NCBI RefSeq assembly: GCF_900100395.1
Contig: NZ_FNFB01000002.1
Span: 309,074-373,073 of the forward strand
Direction of reading: 5' to 3'
DNA: 64,000 nucleotides
From: Nonomuraea maritima
GTDB taxonomy: Bacteria; Actinomycetota; Actinomycetes; Streptosporangiales; Streptosporangiaceae
Part shown: positions 7,860 through 16,736 of the stretch, piece after piece
How positions within the stretch are numbered: the first letter of the stretch is position 1
How the letters are laid out: each line of letters opens with the position of its first letter
Position numbers and translations under genes: made by a program
Notes under the pieces: generated by a model
Databases searched by the model: none
Told to the model about the DNA's origin: nothing
Seen by the model: only the letters and a program-made list of their open reading frames with translations

Positions 7860-10800
7860 ATGGTGGCGTTCCGGGTTCTGGGGCCGGTCGAGGCGTACGA
7901 ACACGACGACCAACTCGACCTCGGCGGTCTGCGACAGCGGGCCGTCCTCGCCCGACTTCTCGTGGCCAGGGGGCAGGTCGTGCCCGTTGACACGATTCTT
8001 TACGATCTGTGGACCGACGACGCCGCCAAGGGCGCGCAGTCGGGTCTGCAGGTCTACATCTCCCGCCTGCGCAGGGTGCTCGAGCCGGGCCGCCCGCGCG
8101 GCGGCCCCAACCGGCTGCTGGTGACCGTCGCCTCCGGCTACGCGCTGCGCGTGGCACCCGAACAGGTCGACGCCCTGCGGTTCGAGCAGTACGTCCGTTC
8201 GGCCGGCGAGCACCTCGAGGAGGCCGACCCGCAGTCGGCGCGCGCCCGCCTGGAGAAGGCGCTCGGGCTGTGGCGCGGCACCCCCTACGCCGACTTCGCC
8301 GACCAGGCGTGGGCCGAGGCCGAGGTGCACCGCCTCACCGAGCTGCGCCTCGTGGCCCGCGAACGCCACGCCGACACCGGGCTGCGGCTCGGCCTGCACG
8401 CCGAGACCGTCCCCGACCTCGAAGCGCTCACCACCGAGCACCCGCTGCGCGAGGAGGGCTGGCGGCTGCTCGCGCTCGGCCTCTACCGCTGCGGCCGGCA
8501 GGGCGACGCCCTCGCGGCGCTGCGCCGGGCCCGCGCGACGCTCGCCGACGAGCTCGGCATCGATCCCGGTCCCGCGCTGCGCAAGCTCGAGTCCGACATC
8601 CTGTCCCAGTCGCCCGAGCTGGAGCTGACGCCGCCCGCACGGGCCCCGAGGGTCGCGCCGCAGGTCACCGACACCTGGCCGCCCCGCCCGGCCCAGCCGG
8701 TCGAGCCGCCGCCGCTCGAGCCCGAGCCGTTCGTCGGCCGCGACGCCGAGCTCGCCCGGCTGACGACGGCCGCCTCCCGTACGGGCCGCTTCCAGGTCGC
8801 GGTCGTGACCGGGGTGGCCGGCGCGGGCAAGACCACGCTGCTGCGCCAGCTGGAGAGCCGGCTCGCCGCCGACGGCTGGACCGCCGCCTCCGGCGCCTGC
8901 CCCGACTCCAGCGCCACCCCGCCCGGCTGGGCGTGGGTCGAGATCCTGCGCGCCCTCATCGGCATGACCGGCGCGGGCGAGTACGCCCAGCTGCTCGCGC
9001 CGCTGCTCGACGACGCCGCCCCCGACCCCGACGAGGACGAGGTCTCCGGCGGCTTCCGCCTGCACCGCGCGGTCGGCGGCTACCTCGCCGGGGTCGCGCG
9101 GCGCGGCCCCGTCCTGCTGACGCTCGAAGACCTCCACTGGGCCGACGACCAGACGCTGGCCCTGCTGCGGGCGCTGCCGAGCCTCCTCGCGACCAGCCGC
9201 GTGCTGCTCGTGGTGACGTGCCGCGAGAGCGAGCTCGACGACCGCCAGTCCGACGTGCTTGCCGCCCTCGCGCGCCTCGGCCCCGTTCGCGTGGGCCTGT
9301 CAGGGCTCGATCCCAAGGCGGTGGCCGAGCTGGTCAAGGCCACCTGTGTCCGCGAGATCGACGACGACGCCGTCGAGTCGATCGTCGAGCGCACCGGCGG
9401 CAACCCGTTCTTCGTCCGCGAGACCGTGCGCCTGCTCGACTCCGAGGGGGCGGCCGACCGGGCCAGCGCCACCGAGGTGCTGTCGCAGGTGCCGTCCGGT
9501 GTGCGCGACGTGCTGCGGCGGCGCATCTCGCGGCTGCCGGCGGGCGCCCAGCAGATCCTGCTGCAGGCCGCCGTCATCGGCCGCGACGTCGACCTCGACG
9601 TGCTGATCGCGGTCGCCGGCGACGAGGACGCGGTGATCGAGGCCGTCGAGGCGGCCCTGCTGGCCGGGCTCGTCACCGAGCCGGGGCCCGGGCTGCTCAG
9701 GTTCGACCACGACCTGGTGCGCGACACGATCTACTCCGACGCCTCCCGGCTGCGCCGTACCCGGCTGCACGCCGCCGTGGCGGCGGCCATCGAGCAGCAC
9801 GCGCCCTCCGACGTGGCGGCACTCGCCCACCACTACTCCCTGGCCGACGCGGCGGGCAAGGCGGTCCGTTACGCGGGCCTCGCCGCCGAGCAGGCCGAGC
9901 GGCGCTTCGCGCACCGCGAGGCGGTCACGCTGTGGGAGCAGGCGATCGCCGCGTTCGACCGGTCCCGCACCGACGAGCAGCCCGACCGGCAGGAGCCCGA
10001 GCGGGTCAAGGAGCGGCTGCTGCTGATGCTGCGCCAGATCAGGGCGCTCGCACTGTGCGGCGACATGCAGGCGGCCCGGCTGCTGCGCCGCCAGGCCATG
10101 GACGCCGCGTTGCCGCTCGGCGACCTCGAGATGACGGCGAAGGTGGCGGCGTCGCTCGCGGTGCCGCACAAGGGCATGGCGCGCGACTTCACCCGTACGG
10201 CGTGGGAGATCGTCGACGTCACCGAGAAGGCGCTCATGGAGCTGCCGCAGGGCGAGCAGCGGCTGCGGGCGAGCCTGCTCACCACGCTCGCCCTGGAGCT
10301 GGAGGGCTCCTCAGCGCCCGAGCGCGGGCGGCAGGCGTCGCTGGAGGCGCTGGAGCTGGCCCGGCAGAGCGGCGACCCGGCGGTGATCGCGGCGGCGCTC
10401 AGCGGACGGCTGCGGCAGTCGTACGACATCCCGGCCGTCGACTCGCGCGAGAGCATCGGACGCGAGCTGCTGGAGGTCGCCCAGCGCTCCGGCCAGATGG
10501 CCACGCAGGCGCTGGCCCACCTCGTGCTGCTCGAGTGCGCGGCGGCGCGCGGTGACTTCGCCGTGGCCGACGAGCACGCCACGGCGGCCGACCGGCTGGC
10601 CAAGCAGTACGACCTGTCGGCGCCCGCCGCCGTCGTGGTCTGGTACTCCGGACAGCGGCTCATGATCGCGGGCGACTACGCGGGGGCCGAGCGGGCCTAC
10701 CGCGAGGCGGCGCGCGTCTCGGCGCGGGCCGGCATGCTGGAGGGCCGCCAGGACCTTCCGCTGATCACGACGTTCTGCCTCAACCTGGTGGCCGGACGCG

Positions 10801-11258
10801 CGGCCGAGACGGTCGACCTGCTGGCCGAGGCCCACCAGCGCGGCGCGAAGTGGACGCTCGACGCCTACGCGCTGGCGCTGGCCTCGGCGGGTCACGTCGA
10901 CGACGCCAAGGCGGTGGCCGCGACCCGTCCGCCGGTGCGGCCCGACTTCCTGTACGAGCTGGCGATGACCTGGCGGGCGCTGACCGGCATGCTGCTCGAC
11001 GACCGCGAGCGGATGGTCGACTGCTACGACAAGCTGAAGCCGTTCGCCGACCGGGTGGCGGGCGCCGGCACGGGCGTGGTGGCGCTGTGGCCGGTGGCGC
11101 TGACCCTCGGCGACCTGGCGATCCGGCTGGGGCAGCCGGAGGCGGCGCGCGAGCACTACGTCAAGGCTCTGGAGGTCGCCGAGCGGGTCGGCGTGCCGCG
11201 CTGGGTGGAGGCGGCGCGGCAGGCCGTCAGCAGCTCACCTGGAAACGCTCGCTCGTGA
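7860..11258 (+). CDS. AfsR-type (BTAD) transcriptional regulator with AAA/NB-ARC-like ATPase and TPR region
   Basis: 1132 residues. Residues 1-100 are an OmpR-type winged helix (FRVLGPVEAY ... DLGGLRQRAVLARLL). Residues 100-245 are the bacterial transcriptional activation domain (LWRGTPYADFADQAWAEAE, ADELGIDPGPALRKLE). Residues 290-620 are an ATPase with Walker A GVAGAGKTT (318-326) and Walker B VLLTLEDLHWADD. The rest is helical repeat of TPR type. Such proteins usually activate secondary metabolism or development, but no biosynthetic cluster adjoins it here. ATG 7860 is chosen because the winged helix starts there; GTG 7848 is an alternative. A TAGCGT box just upstream suggests a leaderless start. 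Its end overlaps the convergent secreted-protein gene by 32 bp. Confidence 0.9.
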   Translation: MVAFRVLGPVEAYEHDDQLDLGGLRQRAVLARLLVARGQVVPVDTILYDLWTDDAAKGAQSGLQVYISRLRRVLEPGRPRGGPNRLLVTVASGYALRVAPEQVDALRFEQYVRSAGEHLEEADPQSARARLEKALGLWRGTPYADFADQAWAEAEVHRLTELRLVARERHADTGLRLGLHAETVPDLEALTTEHPLREEGWRLLALGLYRCGRQGDALAALRRARATLADELGIDPGPALRKLESDILSQSPELELTPPARAPRVAPQVTDTWPPRPAQPVEPPPLEPEPFVGRDAELARLTTAASRTGRFQVAVVTGVAGAGKTTLLRQLESRLAADGWTAASGACPDSSATPPGWAWVEILRALIGMTGAGEYAQLLAPLLDDAAPDPDEDEVSGGFRLHRAVGGYLAGVARRGPVLLTLEDLHWADDQTLALLRALPSLLATSRVLLVVTCRESELDDRQSDVLAALARLGPVRVGLSGLDPKAVAELVKATCVREIDDDAVESIVERTGGNPFFVRETVRLLDSEGAADRASATEVLSQVPSGVRDVLRRRISRLPAGAQQILLQAAVIGRDVDLDVLIAVAGDEDAVIEAVEAALLAGLVTEPGPGLLRFDHDLVRDTIYSDASRLRRTRLHAAVAAAIEQHAPSDVAALAHHYSLADAAGKAVRYAGLAAEQAERRFAHREAVTLWEQAIAAFDRSRTDEQPDRQEPERVKERLLLMLRQIRALALCGDMQAARLLRRQAMDAALPLGDLEMTAKVAASLAVPHKGMARDFTRTAWEIVDVTEKALMELPQGEQRLRASLLTTLALELEGSSAPERGRQASLEALELARQSGDPAVIAAALSGRLRQSYDIPAVDSRESIGRELLEVAQRSGQMATQALAHLVLLECAAARGDFAVADEHATAADRLAKQYDLSAPAAVVVWYSGQRLMIAGDYAGAERAYREAARVSARAGMLEGRQDLPLITTFCLNLVAGRAAETVDLLAEAHQRGAKWTLDAYALALASAGHVDDAKAVAATRPPVRPDFLYELAMTWRALTGMLLDDRERMVDCYDKLKPFADRVAGAGTGVVALWPVALTLGDLAIRLGQPEAAREHYVKALEVAERVGVPRWVEAARQAVSSSPGNARS

Positions 11259-11844
11259 CGGTCGCGGACCGGCCCGCCGTGAGCTCGACGCGGTACGTTC
11301 CCGGGTTGGCCGCGATCTCCGGCCGCCACTCCACGGCGCGGTCGGCGCCGGTGAAGCCGTCGTAGCCGCGCTGGTACGTCCGCCACGTCCCGGTGGTGGG
11401 GCTCCAGCGGGCGAGCCGCCAGTGGTAGCGCAGGCCGGTGCCGGGGGCGGGGTTGACCAGGAGGCTGCGGGCCACGTACGAGCCGGTGCAGCCGCCGCGT
11501 CCCCCGATGTCGACGGTGACCGTGCCCGGCCGCCCGGAGGCGGCGGGGGTCGCGGCGGAGGCGGCGGGGGTCGCGCGGACCGAGAGCTCGACCTGCCCGA
11601 CGGGCCTGGCGCCGGGGCCCGCTTCGCCGGAGGCCGAGACCTGAGCGCCGGGGCCGGTGTCGCCGGAGGCCGGGAGCCGGGCGGGGCGGGCGCCGTAGGC
11701 GGAGGAGCCGGCGGGCTCGGCCCCGTAGCCCGCGTCGCCGGAGGCGGACAGGCCCGCGTACGCGCCGGTGAACGCCAGGGCAGCCACGAACAGCCTGACG
11801 ACGTTCTTCCCACCTGCCAGGACGGCCGCGCTTCTGCTCGCCAT
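11227..11844 (-). CDS. Secreted protein with C-terminal beta domain, unknown function
   Basis: 205 residues. An N-terminal hydrophobic segment (VVRLFVAALAFTGAYAG) acts as signal peptide or anchor. A 60-residue low-complexity linker follows, rich in Gly, Ala and Pro, with ASGDxGxGA-type repeats. The C-terminal 110 residues look like a beta-sandwich (TVTVDIGGRGGCTGSYVARSLLVNP ... YRVELTAGRSATVTSERFQVSC) with two Cys that could form a disulfide. GAGGTGG precedes ATG 11844. Family not recognised. Confidence 0.75.
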   Translation of the reverse strand: MASRSAAVLAGGKNVVRLFVAALAFTGAYAGLSASGDAGYGAEPAGSSAYGARPARLPASGDTGPGAQVSASGEAGPGARPVGQVELSVRATPAASAATPAASGRPGTVTVDIGGRGGCTGSYVARSLLVNPAPGTGLRYHWRLARWSPTTGTWRTYQRGYDGFTGADRAVEWRPEIAANPGTYRVELTAGRSATVTSERFQVSC

Positions 11845-11948
11845 GGGTCACCACCTCTTCGTCCTCGCACCTAGAGTGAGGCAGAGGGGTTGACTCCAGC
11901 TTGTCGGCCGGTTGCAGGTGGTTGTAGCCGAAACGTCCAACCTTGAAC

Positions 11949-11967
11949 TAAGGTAAGGCTCGCCTAA
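11949..11967. promoter_or_regulatory. Iron box (IdeR/DmdR/DtxR-type operator)
   Basis: TAAGGTAAGGCTCGCCTAA matches the Streptomyces DmdR iron box TTAGGTTAGGCTCACCTAA at 16 of 19 positions. It directly follows a TTGAAC -35-like hexamer (11943-11948) and overlaps a possible -10 (TAATCA, 11965-11970). Iron-loaded regulator bound here would block the promoter of the DedA-family gene. Confidence 0.8.
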
Positions 11968-11987
11968 TCATTAGGAAGGGGTGGCAC

Positions 11988-12515
11988 ATGCTGCTTGCGA
12001 CGTCGGCCGTCCCCGAGCCCACTGCGCCGTACTGGCTGGCGTTGCCCTACTGGCTGGTGGGGGCCATCCTGATCCTGGCCCTCTTCGCGGCGTTCCAGGT
12101 CTACTACTGGGTCGGCCGCAGGCTGGGCGAGCGACTGTACGAGTCGCGCATCGGCGTCAAGGTGGGCCGCGAGCGCATCGCCAAGGTCGAGCAGGTCGTC
12201 GAGAAGTGGGGGGCGCTGGCCGTCTACGGCTGCTTCTGGGTGCCCGTCCTGCGCCACACGCTCCCGTGGGTCGCCGGGGCGCTACGCGTCTCGTACCCCT
12301 GGTACGTCGTGACGAGTGCCCTCGGCTGCCTGACCTGGGCCCCCATGTGGTGGTTCGGCCTGTCAGCGGTCGTCTGGGGCTGGCTGCAGCTGGCCGCCCG
12401 CTCCCCCGTGGCAGCCGCATCCGTAGCCTTGCTCGCCATCGCCGCCGTGGCATGGTTCACCGTCCACCGCCGACGCAGGAACCGCACCCCGGAGCAACAG
12501 GCTCCAGCCCAATAG
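11988..12515 (+). CDS. DedA-family (VTT-domain) membrane protein
   Basis: 175 residues with about four or five membrane segments. YYWVGRRLGERLYESRIGVKVGRERIAKVEQVVEKWGALAVYGCFWVPVLRHTLPWVAGALRVSYPWYVVTSALG matches the VTT/SNARE-associated core of DedA proteins: amphipathic helix, a conserved basic residue in a PVLRH turn, then a Gly-rich re-entrant segment. These proteins flip undecaprenyl phosphate or phospholipids. GGAAGGGG upstream is the ribosome binding site. The iron box in its promoter predicts derepression in low iron, which is unusual for a DedA protein. Confidence 0.85.
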   Translation: MLLATSAVPEPTAPYWLALPYWLVGAILILALFAAFQVYYWVGRRLGERLYESRIGVKVGRERIAKVEQVVEKWGALAVYGCFWVPVLRHTLPWVAGALRVSYPWYVVTSALGCLTWAPMWWFGLSAVVWGWLQLAARSPVAAASVALLAIAAVAWFTVHRRRRNRTPEQQAPAQ

Positions 12516-12626
12516 CCCCAACCCACCACCACCGCCACCACCGCTCCCGGCACCACCCGCGACCGCCGGCCCATCAGAACGTCGCCACTCACCATGAGCG
12601 CTGTCGCGGGTGCGGCTGCGGGCCCC

Positions 12627-12821
12627 TCACTCGTGGTTGCGAGGGGGCAGGTCTTCGATGGGGGCTTCCGGAGCGTTCCTGCGGACGGTTTCGATGCCGT
12701 TGATGCAGGCCATCCTCGTGAGGAAGCCGGTGCCGACGGCGAGCGTCTGACCGTTGTTGGCGACCAGGGAGAAGCGGTATCTGCCCTGTTCGTCCTCGCT
12801 AATGATGAATTTTCCTGCCAT
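12627..12821 (-). CDS. DUF1508 (YegP-like) protein
   Basis: 64 residues from ATG 12821, preceded by GGGGGAG; ATG 12836 is less likely because the ribosome binding site lies downstream of it. GKFIISEDEQGRYRFSLVANNGQTLAVGTGFLTRMACINGIETVRRNAPEAPIED is one complete DUF1508 repeat. Function unknown, though the family is widespread. It diverges from the carboxypeptidase gene. Confidence 0.88.
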   Translation of the reverse strand: MAGKFIISEDEQGRYRFSLVANNGQTLAVGTGFLTRMACINGIETVRRNAPEAPIEDLPPRNHE

Positions 12822-12832
12822 GGTCTCCCCCG

Positions 12833-12873
12833 CCATATCGGATGCAGGAATGATTTACCCCTATCTGATATGG
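12833..12873. promoter_or_regulatory. Inverted repeat in the DUF1508/carboxypeptidase divergent gap
   Basis: CCATATC (12833-12839) and GATATGG (12867-12873) are exact inverted copies 27 nt apart, flanking the AT-richest part of the gap. They could be an operator. Evidence is the repeat alone. Confidence 0.35.
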
Positions 12874-12918
12874 ACCCATTGCCGCGTTCAGCAAACGGGA
12901 CGTTGATCTCCTGTCACC

Positions 12919-13761
12919 ATGTTTGTCATGCGTATTGGGGGTTTCATCAGCTCCGTCATAGTCGCCGTGCTTGTGGGGTTCTCCACTCCCGCCGTCGCCG
13001 CCCACGCCCCGAGCGTCGGAGCCACGTCCGCCTACGTCGTCGACTCCTCGGGAACGGTCCACTACAGCAGACGCCAGACGAAACGCATGCCGGTCGCCAG
13101 CCTCGTCAAGGTCATGACCTCGTACGTCGTCCTGAGCGAGGCCCGGCTGGACGACGTCCTGCGGGTCGAAGCCACCGACGTCAAGTACGCCGCCCGAGGT
13201 GGCGCCGCCACGGCGGGGCTACGGGCGGGCGAGCGTTTCACGGTCCGCGACCTGCTGTACGCCATGATGCTGCCCTCGGGCGCCGACGCCGCCAACGTCC
13301 TGGCCCGGCACTACGGCCCTGGCAAGACGGCGTTCGTCGCCAAGATGAACCGGACGGCCCGCGCGCTGGGGCTCGCCGACACCCGTTACACCAACGCCGA
13401 CGGCATGCCGACGCCCGCGAACGGCGGCTACTCCACCGCCGTCGACCAGGTCAGGCTGGCCCAGCTCGCACTCGGCAACAGCACGTTCAGGACGGTCGTC
13501 GGCAAGACCGTGCACAAGACGCCGAAGACGGCCGTCCATCGGGCGCACACGTGGCGCAACACCAACAAGCTGCTCACCCGGGCCGACGACGTGCTGGGCG
13601 TGAAGACCGGCTACACGAACGCGGCCGGCTACTGCCTGCTGTTCGCCGGCGAGCGTCAGGGCGTGGAGGTCGTGGGCGTGCTCCTGCACGACCAGAACGA
13701 ACGCCGCTTCGCCACGGCGGAACGCCTCCTCCACCACGCCGGCGAACGCATCGCCCGCTGA
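12919..13761 (+). CDS. D-alanyl-D-alanine carboxypeptidase (DacC-type, S11)
   Basis: 280 residues with an N-terminal export signal ending near AVAAHA. The penicillin-binding motifs are S61-L-V-K64 (VASLVKVMT), S120-G-A (MLPSGADAAN, where the classical motif is SxN) and K229-T-G (GVKTGYT). This is a low-molecular-mass PBP that trims peptidoglycan stem peptides outside the membrane. The Asn of SxN is replaced by Ala; many actinomycete homologues carry SGAD here, so this need not mean inactivity. ATG 12928 is an alternative start. The gene ends back to back with the next convergent gene. Confidence 0.9.
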   Translation: MFVMRIGGFISSVIVAVLVGFSTPAVAAHAPSVGATSAYVVDSSGTVHYSRRQTKRMPVASLVKVMTSYVVLSEARLDDVLRVEATDVKYAARGGAATAGLRAGERFTVRDLLYAMMLPSGADAANVLARHYGPGKTAFVAKMNRTARALGLADTRYTNADGMPTPANGGYSTAVDQVRLAQLALGNSTFRTVVGKTVHKTPKTAVHRAHTWRNTNKLLTRADDVLGVKTGYTNAAGYCLLFAGERQGVEVVGVLLHDQNERRFATAERLLHHAGERIAR

Positions 13762-14340
13762 TCAGCCGAAGGTGACGCGTCCTTTCCCGGGCCACGCGGG
13801 CACGCCTCGCGTGGCGCAGTCGAGGAGCGTGCTGGTCGTGACGAGGTCGCCGCGGACGCGTTCACCCGCCAGGAACCCCTCCGTGACCGTACCGTCGAGC
13901 AGCGCGTCGGCCGGATGGCGGGCCACCGGGCGGTCGGCGCCGAGGTGCAGCCGCGAGGTGCCGGCCGGGCGGCCGGTCACGTCGAACCAGGTGATCAGGG
14001 CGCTGCCCCGCACCTGCCGGGCGCCGGTGCAGGACGCCACCGCCGTGGCCCGCATCGTGGCCCACCCGGAGCGCAGCGTCCGCGCGGAGCGGTCGGGCGA
14101 GACGCAGCGGGTGAGTTCGAGGTTGCCGCGGACGGAGACCCTGGCCGACGCGAGCTTCACCTGGGGCCTGAAACGCAGCGGCCGCGTCGAGGGCGTGGTG
14201 ACCTCGCACGCCAGCGCGACGGCCGGCTCAGCCGGCAGCACAGGACCGAACAGGCCGCCCGCGACAGGCGGCCCCACCGGTGCCACGGGGCCGAGGGGGG
14301 CGGCTGCGGTGAGGGTGGCGAGCAGCCAGGCCACGCACAC
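13762..14340 (-). CDS. Secreted protein, unknown function
   Basis: 192 residues from GTG 14340 (GGGAGG 5 nt upstream). An N-terminal hydrophobic region (VAWLLATLTAAAPLGPVAPVGPPVAGG) is a probable signal peptide. The mature part is beta-rich with paired Cys residues (ACEVTTPS, LTRCVSPD, VASCTGARQ, LLDCATRG). Its stop codon directly abuts that of the carboxypeptidase. Family not recognised. Confidence 0.75.
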   Translation of the reverse strand: MCVAWLLATLTAAAPLGPVAPVGPPVAGGLFGPVLPAEPAVALACEVTTPSTRPLRFRPQVKLASARVSVRGNLELTRCVSPDRSARTLRSGWATMRATAVASCTGARQVRGSALITWFDVTGRPAGTSRLHLGADRPVARHPADALLDGTVTEGFLAGERVRGDLVTTSTLLDCATRGVPAWPGKGRVTFG

Positions 14341-14394
14341 GGACGCCTCCCGGGGCAGCGCTCAACGTAACAGGACGCTCACATTGTGCAGCAA

Positions 14395-15630
14395 TCAGTC
14401 GGCGGCGGGAACGGTGGTCCTCGCGTCGGCCGGTCCGGAAACCTGGCCGGCGGCGCTCCGCCGGTCCCACGGCAGCGCACGGATCAGGGCGGCGATGACG
14501 ATGAAGGACGAATAGGCCCACCACTCGTGGGCAGCCGAGTAACCCACGCCCATGAGCTGGTACAGGCGCAGGTAGCCGAACGCGGCCCACAGGCTCGACA
14601 GGGTGATCGCGAGCCAGGCTCCGCGGGTCGGCCGGGCGAGCAGGAAGGGGACCGGCCACAGCAGGTATTGGGCGCCGAGCCGGTGAGTCACGATGAGGAA
14701 GACGAGCAGCAGGACGAGCGTCAGGTCGACCGGGTCGGCCCGGCGCCACCACCACGCCGCCGCGGCCAGCCCCGCGACGAGAACCACCATGCCGATGCGA
14801 CCGAGGACGGGCGCCTCCATCTGGGCGCCCCCCGTGACCAGCGACGTCCAGCCCCAGTCGCCCACCACCGCCCTGGTCGACATGATGCGCTGCGCGAGGA
14901 GCGGGAGCTGGGTCAGCGGAGTGTCCAGCACGAACCAGCCGGACAGCAGGAAGACGGCGGGCACACCCGCGGTCCAGCCCAGCACCGTCAGCCGGTTACG
15001 CGCGCCCGCCACGGCCAGCACCACGCCCGGCACGATGAGGAGCGACCAGTGGGTGCACGCGATCGACAGCCCGATGAACAGCCCCGCGGCGTGCACGCGA
15101 CCGGCGCGGGCGCACACCAGCGCGGCCACCGCGAACACCAGCGTGATCGGGGGGAACTGGCCGTGCAGGGCGCTCACCAGGACACCGAGGGGGACGCAGG
15201 CGTACTGGAAGGCGCGCAGCCGGTCCTGCCCGGCGCCCGCGAGCCTGCCGATCAGCGGGATGAGCACCAGGTCGGAGACGACGGGCACGATGCGGCCCGC
15301 GATGCCCCACGACAGGCCCAGCAGGTCGCCGAGCTTCAGCTGCCCGGCGAGCACGTACGCGAGGAAGGGCAGGAAGTGCCAGCCGCCCTCGCGCAGATGC
15401 ATCGTGGGGTTCTGGCCGTTCAGCACGGCGTTGCCCGCGTCGACGAAGTCGTGGCCGAAGTCGTACGGCACCACCGAGTCGTTCGCGCCGGCCACCATCA
15501 CGAGGAGACGCAGCGCCGCGCCGACCGCGAGCGCCACCCACAGCGGCGGAGCCCACCCGCGGCGACCTGCGACCAACGCCAGCACCAGACCGCCCACCAG
15601 CGGAGGACCCGTCACCACTGCCAGGCTCAC
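14395..15630 (-). CDS. GT-C-type membrane glycosyltransferase (GT87/mannosyltransferase-like)
   Basis: 411 residues from GTG 15630, preceded by AGGAG at 6-nt spacing; this decides against the upstream start at 15669. Ten or more hydrophobic segments are visible. The first outer loop has DSVVPYDFGHDFVDAGNAVLNGQNPT, an acidic loop typical of GT-C enzymes that use polyprenyl-phosphate sugars; HGQFPPITLVF is a second family feature. It would act on the outer face of the membrane. Neighbouring polyprenyl-phosphate-type GT2 and GtrA genes supply matching partners. Confidence 0.8.
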   Translation of the reverse strand: MSLAVVTGPPLVGGLVLALVAGRRGWAPPLWVALAVGAALRLLVMVAGANDSVVPYDFGHDFVDAGNAVLNGQNPTMHLREGGWHFLPFLAYVLAGQLKLGDLLGLSWGIAGRIVPVVSDLVLIPLIGRLAGAGQDRLRAFQYACVPLGVLVSALHGQFPPITLVFAVAALVCARAGRVHAAGLFIGLSIACTHWSLLIVPGVVLAVAGARNRLTVLGWTAGVPAVFLLSGWFVLDTPLTQLPLLAQRIMSTRAVVGDWGWTSLVTGGAQMEAPVLGRIGMVVLVAGLAAAAWWWRRADPVDLTLVLLLVFLIVTHRLGAQYLLWPVPFLLARPTRGAWLAITLSSLWAAFGYLRLYQLMGVGYSAAHEWWAYSSFIVIAALIRALPWDRRSAAGQVSGPADARTTVPAAD

Positions 15631-15803
15631 AACTCTCTCCTCGTCGCGCGCGTTCGCGCCGTAGGTCAATCGTCGGAGGTAGGTAGCCTACGTGATCAGC
15701 CAAAGCGGTCCGTCACGGCTTTCGTCCCGGTCGGCCATCGCGTACGGACGCCGTGCCGTAGCCCGGTAAGGTCGAATGCGACCCAAGTGAAAGGAAAGGC
15801 CGA

Positions 15804-16736
15804 ATGCCGGAGCTTGACGGAACCCGAGTACTCGTCACCGGAGGGTCGGGGTTCATCGGCCGGCGTCTCGTGGCCGCCCTGCTCGACCGCGGGGCCGAGG
15901 TCGTGGTGGCCGACCTGGTCGAACACCCTGACAAAGCGGTCGAATGCATCGTCGGCGACCTGTGCGACCCCCAGGTCAGGCAGAAGGTCGTCACCCCCGG
16001 TCTCGACGCGGTGATCCACCTGGCCGCGGTGACGTCGGTGCTGCAGTCGGTGAAGGATCCCGCCGGCACGTACCAGCTGAACGTCGAGGCCACCGCCGGC
16101 CTGCTCGAGCTCTCCCGCGAGCGCGGCGTCCCCGCCTTCCTGCTCGCGTCCACCAACGCGGTCACCGGCGACGTGGGCACGCAGGCGATCAGCGAGGGCC
16201 TCGCGCCCCGCCCCCTCACCCCGTACGGCGCCACCAAGGCGGCCGGCGAGATGCTGCTGAACGCCTACGCGCAGTCGTACGGGATGCAGACCGCCTCGCT
16301 GCGCTTCGCGAACGTGTACGGCCCTGGGATGCGCCACAAGGACAGCTTCGTGCCCCGCCTGATGCGCGCGGCCGCCGCGGGCGCGGGCGTCCAGGTGTAC
16401 GGCGACGGCCTGCAGCTGCGCGACTACGTGCACGTCGACGACGTGGTCCAGGCCGTGCTGCTCGCCTGGCGGGTACGTCACAACGGGCCGCTGGTGGTAG
16501 GGTCCGGGCGTTCGGTGAGCGTCAACGAGCTCATCGACGCGGCCCGACAGGTCACCGGCAAGCCCATCCCCGTCGAGCACGTGCCCGCCAAGCAGGGCGA
16601 GATGCCGGCGGTCGTCCTGGACATCTCGCGTGCCAGGGCGCTCGGGTACGAGCCGAGCCACGACCTGACCACTGGAATGGCCGGAGTGTGGCCCGACTTC
16701 TCCGGCGAGCAGCGTGACGACGAGGATCCGGCATGA
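15804..16736 (+). CDS. NAD-dependent sugar epimerase/dehydratase (extended SDR, GalE-like)
   Basis: 310 residues. VLVTGGSGFIGRRLVAALLDRG is the NAD-binding GxxGxxG. VIHLAAVTSVLQS, LLASTNAVTG and Y-G-A-T-K supply the catalytic region. RFANVYGPGM and YGDGLQLRDYVHVDDVV are typical of UDP-glucose 4-epimerase relatives. It probably makes a nucleotide sugar for the GT2 that follows, with ATGA overlap. Exact substrate not determinable. Confidence 0.88.
   Translation: MPELDGTRVLVTGGSGFIGRRLVAALLDRGAEVVVADLVEHPDKAVECIVGDLCDPQVRQKVVTPGLDAVIHLAAVTSVLQSVKDPAGTYQLNVEATAGLLELSRERGVPAFLLASTNAVTGDVGTQAISEGLAPRPLTPYGATKAAGEMLLNAYAQSYGMQTASLRFANVYGPGMRHKDSFVPRLMRAAAAGAGVQVYGDGLQLRDYVHVDDVVQAVLLAWRVRHNGPLVVGSGRSVSVNELIDAARQVTGKPIPVEHVPAKQGEMPAVVLDISRARALGYEPSHDLTTGMAGVWPDFSGEQRDDEDPA

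Noticed and set aside
6451..8157. Long reverse-strand open frame of 568 codons
   Set aside because: It is antisense to the deacetylase and flippase-like genes; its composition is Arg/Gly/Gln-rich and has no domain. It is a high-GC shadow frame.
7860..11258. AfsR-type regulator as a marker of a secondary-metabolite cluster
   Set aside because: No polyketide, peptide synthetase, terpene or RiPP gene is found in the window around it.
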